Source: Acidobacteriota bacterium (lineage in GTDB: Bacteria; Acidobacteriota; HRBIN11). Taken from it: a DNA stretch of 21,683 nucleotides. Where the stretch lies: assembly GCA_030550225.1 (NCBI GenBank), contig JAUQPV010000015.1:1-21683 (forward strand), in the 5' to 3' direction. Positions 15,109 to 21,683 of the stretch are shown in pieces. Numbering within the stretch: the first letter of the stretch is position 1; each line of letters begins with the position of its first letter. A model generated the notes under the pieces. The model made no database searches. It was not told where the DNA came from and saw nothing but the letters and a program-made list of their open reading frames with translations. Made by a program: the position numbers and the translations under genes.

Positions 15109-15956
15109 GCCTGGCCCTCGAGTTCGGCCAGGACCTGGGCGAGGGCACGGCGGACGTCATCGGGTTCAGCCTGACCCCGATAGAAACGGACGCGGACCTC
15201 AAAAGTTCCGAAGGGATCCCGGAAGACGAAGAGGCCCGCCGGCGGTCGCTCCGGTTCGGTCGGGCCTTCCGACGGCCGGCGGTCGGGTCGGCCGGCAGGG
15301 GCCGTCTCGACCTTTTCGACCCGCCCCCGTTGGCCCTGAATGATCTCCTGAACGCACAAGCGCATGGCTATCGGGTCCGGCTGACGGGCGACCGTCAAGA
15401 GTTGACGACGGCTGGTAATGCCGTGTCGTCGGCACAAGGCCCGGATTTCGTCCGGAATCGCCAGCAGGCTAAGCGTTTCGGTGATCGTCGAGCGGGCCTT
15501 CCCCAGGACTCGAGCCATCTCGGCGTGCGTATAGCCGAACTCGTCCATCAGGCGCCGGTAGGCCTCGGCCTCCTCGAAGGGGTCTAAATCTTTGCGCTGG
15601 AGGTTCTCGATGAGGGCGACCTCCAGCATCTCGCTGTCGGAGACGTCGACTTCGATGCAGGGGACCTCGGTCAGGCCGGCCATCCGGCAGGCCCGCAGAC
15701 GGCGTTCGCCGGCCACGACCTGATAGCGGTCTCCCCGGGGGCGGACCAGGATGGGGGCCAGCAGGCCCTTCGTCCGAATCGATTCGGCCAGCTCTTCCAG
15801 GTCCCCGAAGTCCTGACGGGGTTGCCACGGATTCGGGTCCAGGCGGTCGATGGGGATCATCCGCACCACGGGCCGAGGGGTGCGCTCGAGCAGGGCCTCG
15901 ACGTAATGAAGGTCCTTGTCCAGGCTCAGGTCACGCGGTAATCCCCGTTTGGACAC
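15099..15956 (-). CDS. parB: Chromosome partitioning protein ParB
   Basis: This 285-residue ParB/Spo0J-type CTP-dependent DNA clamp would load at parS sites and help segregate the replication origin. The N-terminal domain begins with IPIDRLDPNPWQPRQDF (35-51). The CTP-binding motifs are GERRLRA (83-89) and ENLQR (117-121), followed by the helix-turn-helix region FGYTHAEMARVLGKARSTITETLSLL (140-165). A flexible Pro/Arg-rich linker (about 208-240) leads to a short C-terminal dimerisation segment FEVRVRFYRG...LAQVLAEL. GTG 15954-15956 is the start because GAGGAGGT lies 8 nt upstream; an open frame runs further back inside parA. It overlaps parA by 26 bp. I find no parS-like palindrome (TGTTTCACGTGAAACA type) in the window. 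Confidence 0.93.
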   Translation of the reverse strand: MSKRGLPRDLSLDKDLHYVEALLERTPRPVVRMIPIDRLDPNPWQPRQDFGDLEELAESIRTKGLLAPILVRPRGDRYQVVAGERRLRACRMAGLTEVPCIEVDVSDSEMLEVALIENLQRKDLDPFEEAEAYRRLMDEFGYTHAEMARVLGKARSTITETLSLLAIPDEIRALCRRHGITSRRQLLTVARQPDPIAMRLCVQEIIQGQRGRVEKVETAPAGRPDRRPSEGPTEPERPPAGLFVFRDPFGTFEVRVRFYRGQAEPDDVRRALAQVLAELEGQAER

Positions 15957-16707
15957 GCCGAAGCACCTCCTCAGCCAGGGCTTGGTATTCCCGTGCGGCC
16001 TGGGAGTCCGGCGCATAGGTGTGGATAGACTCCCGGTAGGCCGGACTCTCCTCGAGCCGCACGCTTCGACTGATCACGGTCTCAAAGACCAGGGGACCAA
16101 ACGTCCGGTGGACCTGCTCGATGACGTCCCGTGCCAGGACGGTCCGACGGTCGGCCATCGTGACGACGATGCCCAGGACTTGAAGCCTGGGGTTCGCATG
16201 TTGCTTGACCTTCTGAATCGTCTCCAGCAGGTCCTCCGTCCCCTCTAAGGCGTAATAGGAGACTTGGATCGGGATGAGCACGGCGTCGGCCGCCACCAGG
16301 GCATTGACGGTCAGGAGCCCCAGGGCCGGCGGCGTGTCGACCAAGATCAGGTCGTACCGGTCCGCGATGGGCTTCAAGCGGTCTTTCAACCGAAAGTGGG
16401 CGTCCAGTTCGCCGACGAGCTGGCTCTCTAACTTGGCCAGGGCGATTCGGGCCGGGGCGACCCACAGGTTCGGAAGCGCCGTCGGCCGGACGACGGCTTC
16501 CATCGGCGTGCGGGCGTCCGTCAGGACGTGATAGACGTTTCGGTCGACCTGCCGGAGGTCGATAAACGTCATCGTCGAGTTCGCCTGGGGGTCCACATCG
16601 ACCAGTAAAGTCCGGTGGCCCTGCAAGGCGAAGGCCGCCGCTAAGTTGACGGCCGTCGTCGTCTTCCCGACACCGCCCTTCTGATTGGCAATGGCCACGA
16701 TTCGCAT
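15931..16707 (-). CDS. parA: Chromosome partitioning ATPase ParA (Soj type)
   Basis: This 258-residue deviant-Walker ATPase of the ParA/MinD family binds nucleoid DNA and drives movement of ParB-parS complexes. The deviant Walker A is KGGVGKTT (10-17) with signature Lys K10, followed by NLAAAFA. The Walker A' region reads LLVDVDPQANST, and the switch II/Walker B region is ILVDTPPALGLLT. There is no N-terminal DNA-binding extension, so it is the short chromosomal (Ib/Soj) form. The start is ATG 16705-16707 with AGGCGGT upstream; a longer frame reaching 16840 is in another phase and is a shadow. parB follows with a 26-bp overlap. The usual gidA-rsmG neighbours are not present. Confidence 0.95.
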   Translation of the reverse strand: MRIVAIANQKGGVGKTTTAVNLAAAFALQGHRTLLVDVDPQANSTMTFIDLRQVDRNVYHVLTDARTPMEAVVRPTALPNLWVAPARIALAKLESQLVGELDAHFRLKDRLKPIADRYDLILVDTPPALGLLTVNALVAADAVLIPIQVSYYALEGTEDLLETIQKVKQHANPRLQVLGIVVTMADRRTVLARDVIEQVHRTFGPLVFETVISRSVRLEESPAYRESIHTYAPDSQAAREYQALAEEVLRRVQTGITA

Positions 16708-16770
16708 CGGAGACCGCCTGGGTCCAAGGCTCCAGCGGCGCCATAGACTCAGCGCCGCCGGCAGTCTCCC

Positions 16771-16779
16771 ATTCTATCA
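16771..16779 (-). promoter_or_regulatory. Extended -10 promoter candidate for parAB
   Basis: On the minus strand TGA-TAGAAT forms an extended -10 element (TGn plus 5 of 6 matches to TATAAT). No good -35 box lies 17-18 bp upstream, which is common for extended -10 promoters. The leader to the parA ATG would be about 55-60 nt. It lies in the 139-bp gap after the small unknown gene. Confidence 0.45.
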
Positions 16780-16846
16780 GAAGTCGGGTCCGGCCGAAAT
16801 GGCCTGGCGGTCTCCGAGGATCCGACGCCGCGCACCCCACATATCC

Positions 16847-17239
16847 CTATGGGCCTGGGCTACTGTTGTCTTGCTTAGACAGAATGCCGATACAACAGCC
16901 CTGGTCGTCCGGTGCGTCCCACAGGCGCTCCAGGAGGTCCGATGTGATCCGGACTTCACTGCGGTTCCCCATGATTGCTCTCGTCCGAGTCGGCCCGAAA
17001 CAGTGCGTACAGTGTTCTCGAGTCATGGAAATGTCGCGACTTTCGTAATACGAACCCAATATCTCCGTCACAGCCCGACGGGTCCAAAATAGGGCCTCGA
17101 CCCGGCGGGGGTCGTAGGTGACGGTCCGGGTCGTCCCGTCGGGGTACTGCAGGTAGACGACGATGCCCGTGACCTGCACGCGCCGTTCCGGCGTGGTCGC
17201 CGGGGCTGCTGCCTTTGTGCGGGGATTCTTTCGCGCCAT
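16847..17239 (-). CDS. Small hypothetical protein with a CxxC knuckle
   Basis: I do not recognise this 130-residue protein. The N-terminus (1-20) is basic and rich in Ala/Pro/Thr. Residues 21-60 look like two beta strands and a helix (VQVTGIVVYLQYPDGTTRTVTYDP, then VEALFWTRRAVTEIL). A CTHC knuckle (77-80) follows, then GPTRTRAIM, a short acidic helix (101-112), a CC pair (115-116) and a polar tail. The CxxC might bind zinc, but no complete four-ligand site is evident. ATG 17237-17239 is chosen because GGAGGAGGG lies just upstream; an open frame reaching 17332 would run into the repeat array. It is 139 bp upstream of parA on the same strand. Its codon use fits a real gene, so I think it is expressed. 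Confidence 0.6.
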   Translation of the reverse strand: MARKNPRTKAAAPATTPERRVQVTGIVVYLQYPDGTTRTVTYDPRRVEALFWTRRAVTEILGSYYESRDISMTREHCTHCFGPTRTRAIMGNRSEVRITSDLLERLWDAPDDQGCCIGILSKQDNSSPGP

Positions 17240-17257
17240 GGCCGCCCTCCTCCAGTC

Positions 17258-17297
17258 GGGAATTCGGCAGTAAGGCAATTGGGCAGGTGGGCAGATA
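17258..17297 (+). repeat. Octamer array, left arm of a composite element
   Basis: Five in-phase 8-bp units are present: CGGGAATT, GGCAGTAA, GGCAATTG, GGCAGGTG, GGCAGATA. The same word family appears inverted at 17542-17589. The array begins a few bases upstream of the ribosome binding site of the small hypothetical gene. Confidence 0.7.
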
Positions 17298-17324
17298 AAC
17301 GGTCGTGATTGACGCGGGACTGAC

Positions 17325-17479
17325 GCCGGCATCCCGGCCGGCTCGCGAGGTTGACAAGGGGATAACTCCCGGTCCTATGAGGATGACACCGCCATGACTG
17401 GCGGTGTCCGGATGAGATAGACGCCGCCGTCCCCGGCGGTGCCAGGACAGGGGGACGCCGGGAGGCATCCCGGCGTCCC
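17325..17479. repeat. Core of four consecutive palindromic hairpins
   Basis: The gap 17240-17559 holds no gene. Its middle has perfect hairpins: GCCGGC-ATCCCG-GCCGGC (17325-17342); 10-bp arms GACACCGCCA with a TGAC loop (17385-17408); CCGCCG-TCCC-CGGCGG extended by two pairs (17422-17441); and 12-bp arms GGGACGCCGGGA with a GGCA loop (17452-17479). The second and fourth match, in opposite order and strand, the hairpins at 21388-21443, so this is a dispersed palindromic repeat family. There is no transposase gene nearby. Confidence 0.8.
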
Positions 17480-17541
17480 AAGAGATTAGCCATTCTCACT
17501 ACCCGACATACAAGATGCGGGATGCGAGATCCAAAATGGGA

Positions 17542-17589
17542 CCTCCCTGCCTCATTGCCTTACTGCCCTATTGCCTTATTGCCCCATTC
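17542..17589 (-). repeat. Octamer array, right arm, containing the kinase stop codon
   Basis: Six in-phase 8-bp units occur on the plus strand: CCTCCCTG, CCTCATTG, CCTTACTG, CCCTATTG, CCTTATTG, CCCCATTC. Read on the minus strand they are GGCAATAA-like words, matching the array at 17266-17297. The array encodes the last residues and the TAA stop of the kinase-TPR gene, so the repeat defines that protein's C-terminus. Confidence 0.8.
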
Positions 17590-20500
17590 CCTCCGGAGGG
17601 CGAGGGCCGCCGGGTGGTCGGGGCAGAGGGTGAGGGCCTTCTCGACGGCCGCATCGCCCCGGCGGCGGGCTTCCGTCGGGTCCTGCCCGTGGACCGCTTG
17701 ATATTTGGCGATACGGCGGTACGTCTCGGCGATGAATCGGTATGTCTGGGCATCGTTGGGGTTTCGCTGAAGGGCTGTCTGGAAATGCCGTAAGGCTTCG
17801 TCCCAAGCGGCATCCGGGGCGCGGCCCCTGGGGGCCTGCCACCGGCCTTCGAAAAGGGCGGCTTGGCCCAAGGCCCGATAGACCCGAAAGTCATGGGCAT
17901 GGCGTTCCCGACCGACCCGGAGGACGGCCCGGGCCTCCGAGAGGGCCGCCGTCGGCGGCTGGCCCCGGCGCAATTCCCATTCGGCCCGGACGAGCCACGC
18001 CTCGGCCAAGGCCAGGACGGCGTCCACGCGGTTTGGGTTAGCCTGAAGCGCCGCCTGACCGTCGGCGACGGCCCGGTTCAGGAATTCGGTTGGGTCTTCC
18101 CCACGCCGCAGGGCCGCCAGGGCCAGGGTTTGATAAACCCGACTGCGATTCGCATAAGCCGATGCCTCCTGTGGATTGACTTTGACGGCCCGGTCCAAAA
18201 ATTCGAGAGCCTGCCGGGCTGTCGGCCGGGGGTCCTGACCGTACGTCATCTGATGCTGGGCCTGGAGTAGAAGCGTCCCGCCCAGCTCGTACAGGGCAAA
18301 GAGATAGCGGGCATCCCGTCGGAGCGCTTCCTGGAAGGCCTCGACGGACGCCCGTAGGGTATCCTCGGGCGACGCGCAGGTCGCCATCTGGAATTCGGCT
18401 ATGAGTTGATACGTCTTGCCCAATCCGAAGTGGGCGACGATATGGTTAGGATTGACCTGAAGCGCCTGGCGGTAGTGCCGCAATGCTTCTTCGAAGGCCG
18501 CCGTGGGGTCTCGGCCTCGACGGAAATCGGATTCGCCCCAGAAGCGATACGCGCGAGCCAGATTACTATGGGCATTGTAGAGATTGGGGTTCAGGCGAAG
18601 GGCTGTCTGGAAGGCTTCGGCGGCCTGCTGGAGCAGGTCAGCGGGATAACGCCCTCGTTTCAGCTCATACTCGAGCAAGTTTCCGTACATGATCCCCACC
18701 ATGTTGTAGTGGGAAGCGTCCGGACTGATCTGCAGGGCCTTTTGGTAGTTCTGCAGGGCCTTTTCAAAGGCCGGGCCGGGGTCAGCCCCCCGAAAAGTTA
18801 GGTAGGTCCCCAGGACCTCGTAGACGTCGCCTAAGACTTCATAGCCGATGGCCTGGTCGGGCCGGAGGCGGATGGACGTCTCGGCGGCCGTCCGAGCCTC
18901 TTCCAAGGCCGCCAAGGGGTCCTGACCACTTTGGTACTGGTGCATGGCCCATCGCCAATGGAGTTCGGCCAAGCGGGCGTATGTGTGAGCATCCTCGGGG
19001 TCGACCTGCAAAGCCCGGTGGCAGAGGTCCCGGCCCGCTTGCCAGACAGGTTCCGGCTCCTGCCCCAGCCGGGTCGTCAAATCCATCCGGTGGACGGCCA
19101 ATCGGCACAGGCCGCCATAGGCACTCGGGAAGCTCCGGGCAACTTCCAGGGCCTGCCGGTAGGCGGCCTCGGCCTGGCGGTATAGCTCCTGGGCCTCGTC
19201 GTAGCGGCCTCGCTCAGTCGCCTCCAAGCCCCGAGCCTGGAGGATCTGGGCCTCTAAAAAGCGCTCCTCGTAAGGCCAAGGGGTGCGGGCGACAGCCGTT
19301 CGAGCCTTCGCCAGAGCCTCGTCGTAACGGCCTTCGTAGAAGGCAACGAGCGCCTCGACGTATTCCGGGCTGGCCAGCTCGGCGGACCGGCCCGATGGGA
19401 GAAATTGCAGGATCGGCCCCCGGTATCGGTCGGCCAATGCCCGTCGGCGTGCTTCCCGGTCGGGATCAGCGATGCGGTCCAGCATTTCCAGCTCCCACCG
19501 ATACAGGTGGCTCAGGGCTAGGCCGAGGGCGTAAGCCACCCCCGGCTCCCGGTATTCGGCGTCCCAGGCGATTTGAAGAAATTCCCGCGCCCGGTCGTAA
19601 TCCTGCAGGGCCAGATAGGCCCGGCCCAGGGCGTAGGCGGCCGGCCCTCGGATGATGGGGTCCCGACTCTGAAGATACCCCTCGAGGGCCTGAATTCGTT
19701 CGACGACGAGGGCCTTCTCCCGCCGGATATCGTGGGTCGGCAATAAGAAGGCTATTTGCATGAGGCTCTCGATGGCTTGGACGGCCTGACCCAAGCGTTG
19801 GGCCAGGGCGGCCTGCCGGCGGGCCCGGAGTTGCGTGCGGACGTTCAGGGTCAGCAGGGCGACGGCTACGAAAAAGACGGCGGCGACGGCCGTGAGAAGG
19901 ACCCTATGCTTGCGGGCCTTCTTCCAGAGACGATACGTCCAGCCGACGGGTCGGGCGAGGATGGGTTCGCCGTCGAGATACCGTCCGAGGTCGTCGGCCA
20001 GCGCCCGGGCCGACTCGTAGCGCCGCTGGGGTTCTTTTTCCAGACACTTCAGGACGATCGTCTCCAGGTCGGCGGGAATCGAAGGGTCGAGCTTGCGGGG
20101 CGGCGTCGGTTCCTCCGATAGGACCCGCATGAGGACCTCGACGGGCGTCGAGCCCTCGAAGGGCGGCCGGCCGACCAGGAGCTCATAGAGGGTCGCCCCG
20201 AGGCTGTAGACGTCTGTCCGACGGTCGAGGCGCTCGACCTCACCCCGAGCTTGCTCAGGCGCCATGTACTGGGGCGTCCCGACGATGACGTGCGTCAGCG
20301 TCGCCTCGGCGGGGTGGACCTCCCGGGCCAGGCCAAAGTCCAGGACGTAGGGCCACCAGTCGCCGTCCTCCTTAAGCTCGACCATGATGTTGCTGGGCTT
20401 AATGTCCCGATGGATGAGGCCCTGCCGATGGGCGGCGTGGAGGGCCTCGGCGACCCGCTTCATGAGGCGGACCTTCTGCTCAAGCGTTAACTGCTTTTGG

Positions 20501-21222
20501 ACTTGGTCCAGGGTGAAGCCCTCGATGTACTGCATGGCGATGTAATGCAGGCCCCCGGCTTCGCCGACCTCGTATACGCGACAAACGTTTTCATGTTCGA
20601 CCTTCGCCTGGGCCTGGGCTTCACGGAGGATCCGCCGGACTTGGCCGCCCGTGTCACCCCAGAGGACCTTCAGAGCGACGGGCCGGTTCAGGCGAGGGTC
20701 GAGGGCCTGAAAGACCGTGGCCGTCCCGCCCTGGGCGAGTTTCTGCAAGATGACATACCGATCGAGGCCCGGGATGGCAATTTGCGAGACGCCCGGGCCG
20801 GCCGGCGGCGCCTCCGAAGATTCCCCTTCGTCCATCGTCCAGGTCGGTGCTGAGGCCGGCCGAGTTTCCAAGTCGGGCGACTCGACTTCCTGGGTCAGCG
20901 GCGGGGCCGACGAGCCGGCGTCCGTTTCGAGGGGGGCCGGGTCTTGGAGACGTCGAACGAAGGCGATGTCCTCGGGATCTTCCAGATAGGGGAGGACCGC
21001 CTGGGGGGCCAGACGGCGGGTGACGAGCAGGAGGGCGACGGCCGGTCCCACCTGCTCGACCAATCGTCGGAGGGTTTCGACGTCGGTCCGAAGTCGCTCC
21101 GCCTCGCCCGGCGTTAGACGCCCCTCTCGTAAGGCGCGACGGAGGATCGCTTCTTCCTTCTCCGCCTGCATCGTGAGGACTATCCCCGGGCCATCCGCCG
21201 TAAGGATACGGCGCTCTCCCAT
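17560..21222 (-). CDS. Transmembrane Ser/Thr protein kinase with long TPR tail
   Basis: This 1220-residue Hanks-type kinase would have a cytosolic kinase domain and a large C-terminal sensor or scaffold domain. Residues 18-150 are a helical, acidic N-terminal region. The kinase domain (about 156-420) has Gly loop LAQGGTATVF (162-171), K185 (VALKVL), HRDIKPSN (271-278) with catalytic D273, DFG (295-297) and APE (321-323), so all key residues are present. One membrane segment spans about 441-459. Residues 460-1220 are tetratricopeptide repeats in a roughly 50-residue period, each with a GxDPxxA loop and an ALxxNPN turn. With this topology the TPR region lies outside the cytosol. ATG 21220-21222 gives the longest protein, but a promoter at 21234-21262 would make it nearly leaderless; ATG 21169-21171 (MQAEKEEA) is plausible. 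The signal and targets are unknown. Confidence 0.9.
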   Translation of the reverse strand: MGERRILTADGPGIVLTMQAEKEEAILRRALREGRLTPGEAERLRTDVETLRRLVEQVGPAVALLLVTRRLAPQAVLPYLEDPEDIAFVRRLQDPAPLETDAGSSAPPLTQEVESPDLETRPASAPTWTMDEGESSEAPPAGPGVSQIAIPGLDRYVILQKLAQGGTATVFQALDPRLNRPVALKVLWGDTGGQVRRILREAQAQAKVEHENVCRVYEVGEAGGLHYIAMQYIEGFTLDQVQKQLTLEQKVRLMKRVAEALHAAHRQGLIHRDIKPSNIMVELKEDGDWWPYVLDFGLAREVHPAEATLTHVIVGTPQYMAPEQARGEVERLDRRTDVYSLGATLYELLVGRPPFEGSTPVEVLMRVLSEEPTPPRKLDPSIPADLETIVLKCLEKEPQRRYESARALADDLGRYLDGEPILARPVGWTYRLWKKARKHRVLLTAVAAVFFVAVALLTLNVRTQLRARRQAALAQRLGQAVQAIESLMQIAFLLPTHDIRREKALVVERIQALEGYLQSRDPIIRGPAAYALGRAYLALQDYDRAREFLQIAWDAEYREPGVAYALGLALSHLYRWELEMLDRIADPDREARRRALADRYRGPILQFLPSGRSAELASPEYVEALVAFYEGRYDEALAKARTAVARTPWPYEERFLEAQILQARGLEATERGRYDEAQELYRQAEAAYRQALEVARSFPSAYGGLCRLAVHRMDLTTRLGQEPEPVWQAGRDLCHRALQVDPEDAHTYARLAELHWRWAMHQYQSGQDPLAALEEARTAAETSIRLRPDQAIGYEVLGDVYEVLGTYLTFRGADPGPAFEKALQNYQKALQISPDASHYNMVGIMYGNLLEYELKRGRYPADLLQQAAEAFQTALRLNPNLYNAHSNLARAYRFWGESDFRRGRDPTAAFEEALRHYRQALQVNPNHIVAHFGLGKTYQLIAEFQMATCASPEDTLRASVEAFQEALRRDARYLFALYELGGTLLLQAQHQMTYGQDPRPTARQALEFLDRAVKVNPQEASAYANRSRVYQTLALAALRRGEDPTEFLNRAVADGQAALQANPNRVDAVLALAEAWLVRAEWELRRGQPPTAALSEARAVLRVGRERHAHDFRVYRALGQAALFEGRWQAPRGRAPDAAWDEALRHFQTALQRNPNDAQTYRFIAETYRRIAKYQAVHGQDPTEARRRGDAAVEKALTLCPDHPAALALRREWGNKAIGQ

Positions 21223-21313
21223 TTGAGCGGAAAAGCTTACCCAATCTTCAAAAAACTGTCAATTCTGACGGTCTAGAAGGCTGTTTCTTTTTTGGGTAGA
21301 TAGGTCGAGGAGG
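21223..21313. other. Kinase upstream region
   Basis: The gap from 21223 to 21558 contains no gene that I can support. This first part is AT-richer than the genes and carries the kinase promoter. The remainder is the composite repeat described at 21314-21548. Confidence 0.6.
21234..21262 (-). promoter_or_regulatory. Sigma-70-like promoter for the kinase gene
   Basis: On the minus strand a perfect -35 TTGACA (complement of 21257-21262) is followed after 17 bp by TAAGCT (complement of 21234-21239). The -10 keeps the first, second and last consensus bases. The start site would be near 21227. That leaves only about 5 nt before the ATG at 21222, but about 56 nt before the alternative ATG at 21171. 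Confidence 0.55.
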
Positions 21314-21355
21314 GTGGAGATGGCGAGTGGCGGATGGTGAATAACGAGTGGTACA
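21314..21355 (+). repeat. Heptamer array, left arm of a composite element
   Basis: Six 7-bp units are in phase: GTGGAGA, TGGCGAG, TGGCGGA, TGGTGAA, TAACGAG, TGGTACA. The same CGARNNG family occurs inverted at 21500-21541. Confidence 0.7.
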
Positions 21356-21387
21356 CGGGGCGTGATCAACCAGGACGTGATACTTCG

Positions 21388-21443
21388 GGACGCCGGTGAC
21401 GTCGGCGTCCATCCTATCCGAACACCGCCAGTGATGGCGGTGT
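21388..21443. repeat. Palindromic hairpin core, second copy
   Basis: There are two hairpins: GGACGCCG-GTGACGT-CGGCGTCC (21388-21410) and 9-bp arms ACACCGCCA with a GTGA loop (21422-21443). Read in reverse complement, the 17.4-kb locus gives the same pair in the same order, with extra sequence and one more hairpin between. The stretch ATCCG before the second hairpin is also shared. Confidence 0.8.
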
Positions 21444-21499
21444 CTTCTGAAGAGGGCATCACTTCCATCGTGAACACGACCGGTAGATGTGGTCCCTCC

Positions 21500-21541
21500 C
21501 TGTTCGCGACTCGCGATTCGCCCCTCGCCATTCGCTGTTCG
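21500..21541 (-). repeat. Heptamer array, right arm of a composite element
   Basis: Six exact-length 7-bp units are present: CTGTTCG, CGACTCG, CGATTCG, CCCCTCG, CCATTCG, CTGTTCG. The last four letters vary little (YTCG). It lies directly downstream of the partial minus-strand gene, which stops at 21559. Confidence 0.85.
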
Positions 21542-21558
21542 CTTACCCCAGACCCGCA

Positions 21559-21683
21559 TCAGGCGATAGTCTGGAAGCTCTGGATGTGGCGGAGCCACTC
21601 CCGGACGTGATGGTGCAGGGCCGACCAGTTGCGTTCCTGAATGAGGTGCGGCTCCAAGAGGGCGTCGTCGACCTCTAAGGCCA
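21559..21683 (-). CDS. 3' end of a truncated minus-strand gene
   Basis: An open frame enters from the right edge and ends in TGA at 21559-21561. The visible 40 residues end ...HVREWLRHIQSFQTIA and begin ALEVDDALLEPHLIQ, an amphipathic helical pattern with codon use like the neighbours, so I believe it is the C-terminus of a real protein. There is too little to name a family. The rest lies outside the window. Confidence 0.6.
   Translation of the reverse strand, partial: ALEVDDALLEPHLIQERNWSALHHHVREWLRHIQSFQTIA

Noticed and set aside
15099..16707. parS site near parAB
   Set aside because: The few CACGTG cores in the window (near 2834, 4697 and 4929) lie in genes and lack the flanking palindrome.
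16082..16840. 252-codon minus-strand frame starting upstream of parA
   Set aside because: It is out of phase with parA, whose P-loop and ATP-binding motifs lie in the other frame.
17240..17559. tRNA or small RNA gene suggested by several stems
   Set aside because: There is no T-arm GTTCRANNC, no cloverleaf spacing and no CCA-ready acceptor; the stems fit a palindromic repeat instead.

Overview
The window is 21.7 kb of GC-rich bacterial chromosome, densely coded. Coding regions strongly prefer G or C in the third codon position, and most starts have a purine-rich ribosome binding site. The gene content fits a Gram-negative-like, possibly thermophilic bacterium of an Acidobacteriota-type or other poorly sampled lineage. 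The reasons are a pyruvoyl-dependent arginine decarboxylase, a giant Ser/Thr kinase with a TPR tail, a chromosomal ParA/ParB pair, a Uma2-family protein and a lone MoxR ATPase. This placement is an inference and is weak. There are no rRNA, tRNA, CRISPR, phage or insertion-sequence genes.

Layout. 238-3015 (+): an NAD-dependent epimerase, then an exported D-aminoacylase-like amidohydrolase that has lost its HxH metal site. 2982-5967 (-): a large GT-C-like membrane glycosyltransferase and, upstream of it, a small AT-hook/ribbon-helix-helix regulator. 6137-7998 (+): a methyltransferase with a zinc-ribbon-like N-terminus, and an overlapping UbiA/DPPR-synthase-like prenyltransferase, driven by a consensus sigma-70 promoter. 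8075-12762 (-): an operon hisS, membrane-anchored repeat helix protein, aspS, MoxR ATPase. 12972-14067 (-): pdaD and a gamma-carbonic anhydrase. 14267-14863 (-): a Uma2 protein. 15099-16707 (-): parA-parB. 16847-17239 (-): a small unknown protein. 17560-21222 (-): the kinase-TPR protein. The 3' end of a further minus-strand gene lies at the right edge.

How the genes relate. The aminoacyl-tRNA synthetases form a translation operon that also carries an odd coiled-helix protein and a MoxR chaperone. The methyltransferase, prenyltransferase, GT-C protein and epimerase suggest envelope or polyprenyl-glycan metabolism. The AT-hook/RHH gene is divergent from the methyltransferase promoter and could regulate it.

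The most unusual feature lies between the genes. Most intergenic gaps carry short degenerate tandem arrays with a strict 7-bp or 8-bp period. In at least five places two arrays of the same word family face each other as inverted arms around a short core. In two of these (about 17.26-17.59 kb and 21.31-21.55 kb) the core holds related perfect hairpins. One copy looks like a bidirectional terminator, one forms alternative hairpins upstream of pdaD, and one supplies the kinase stop codon. I know of no described element with this exact architecture.
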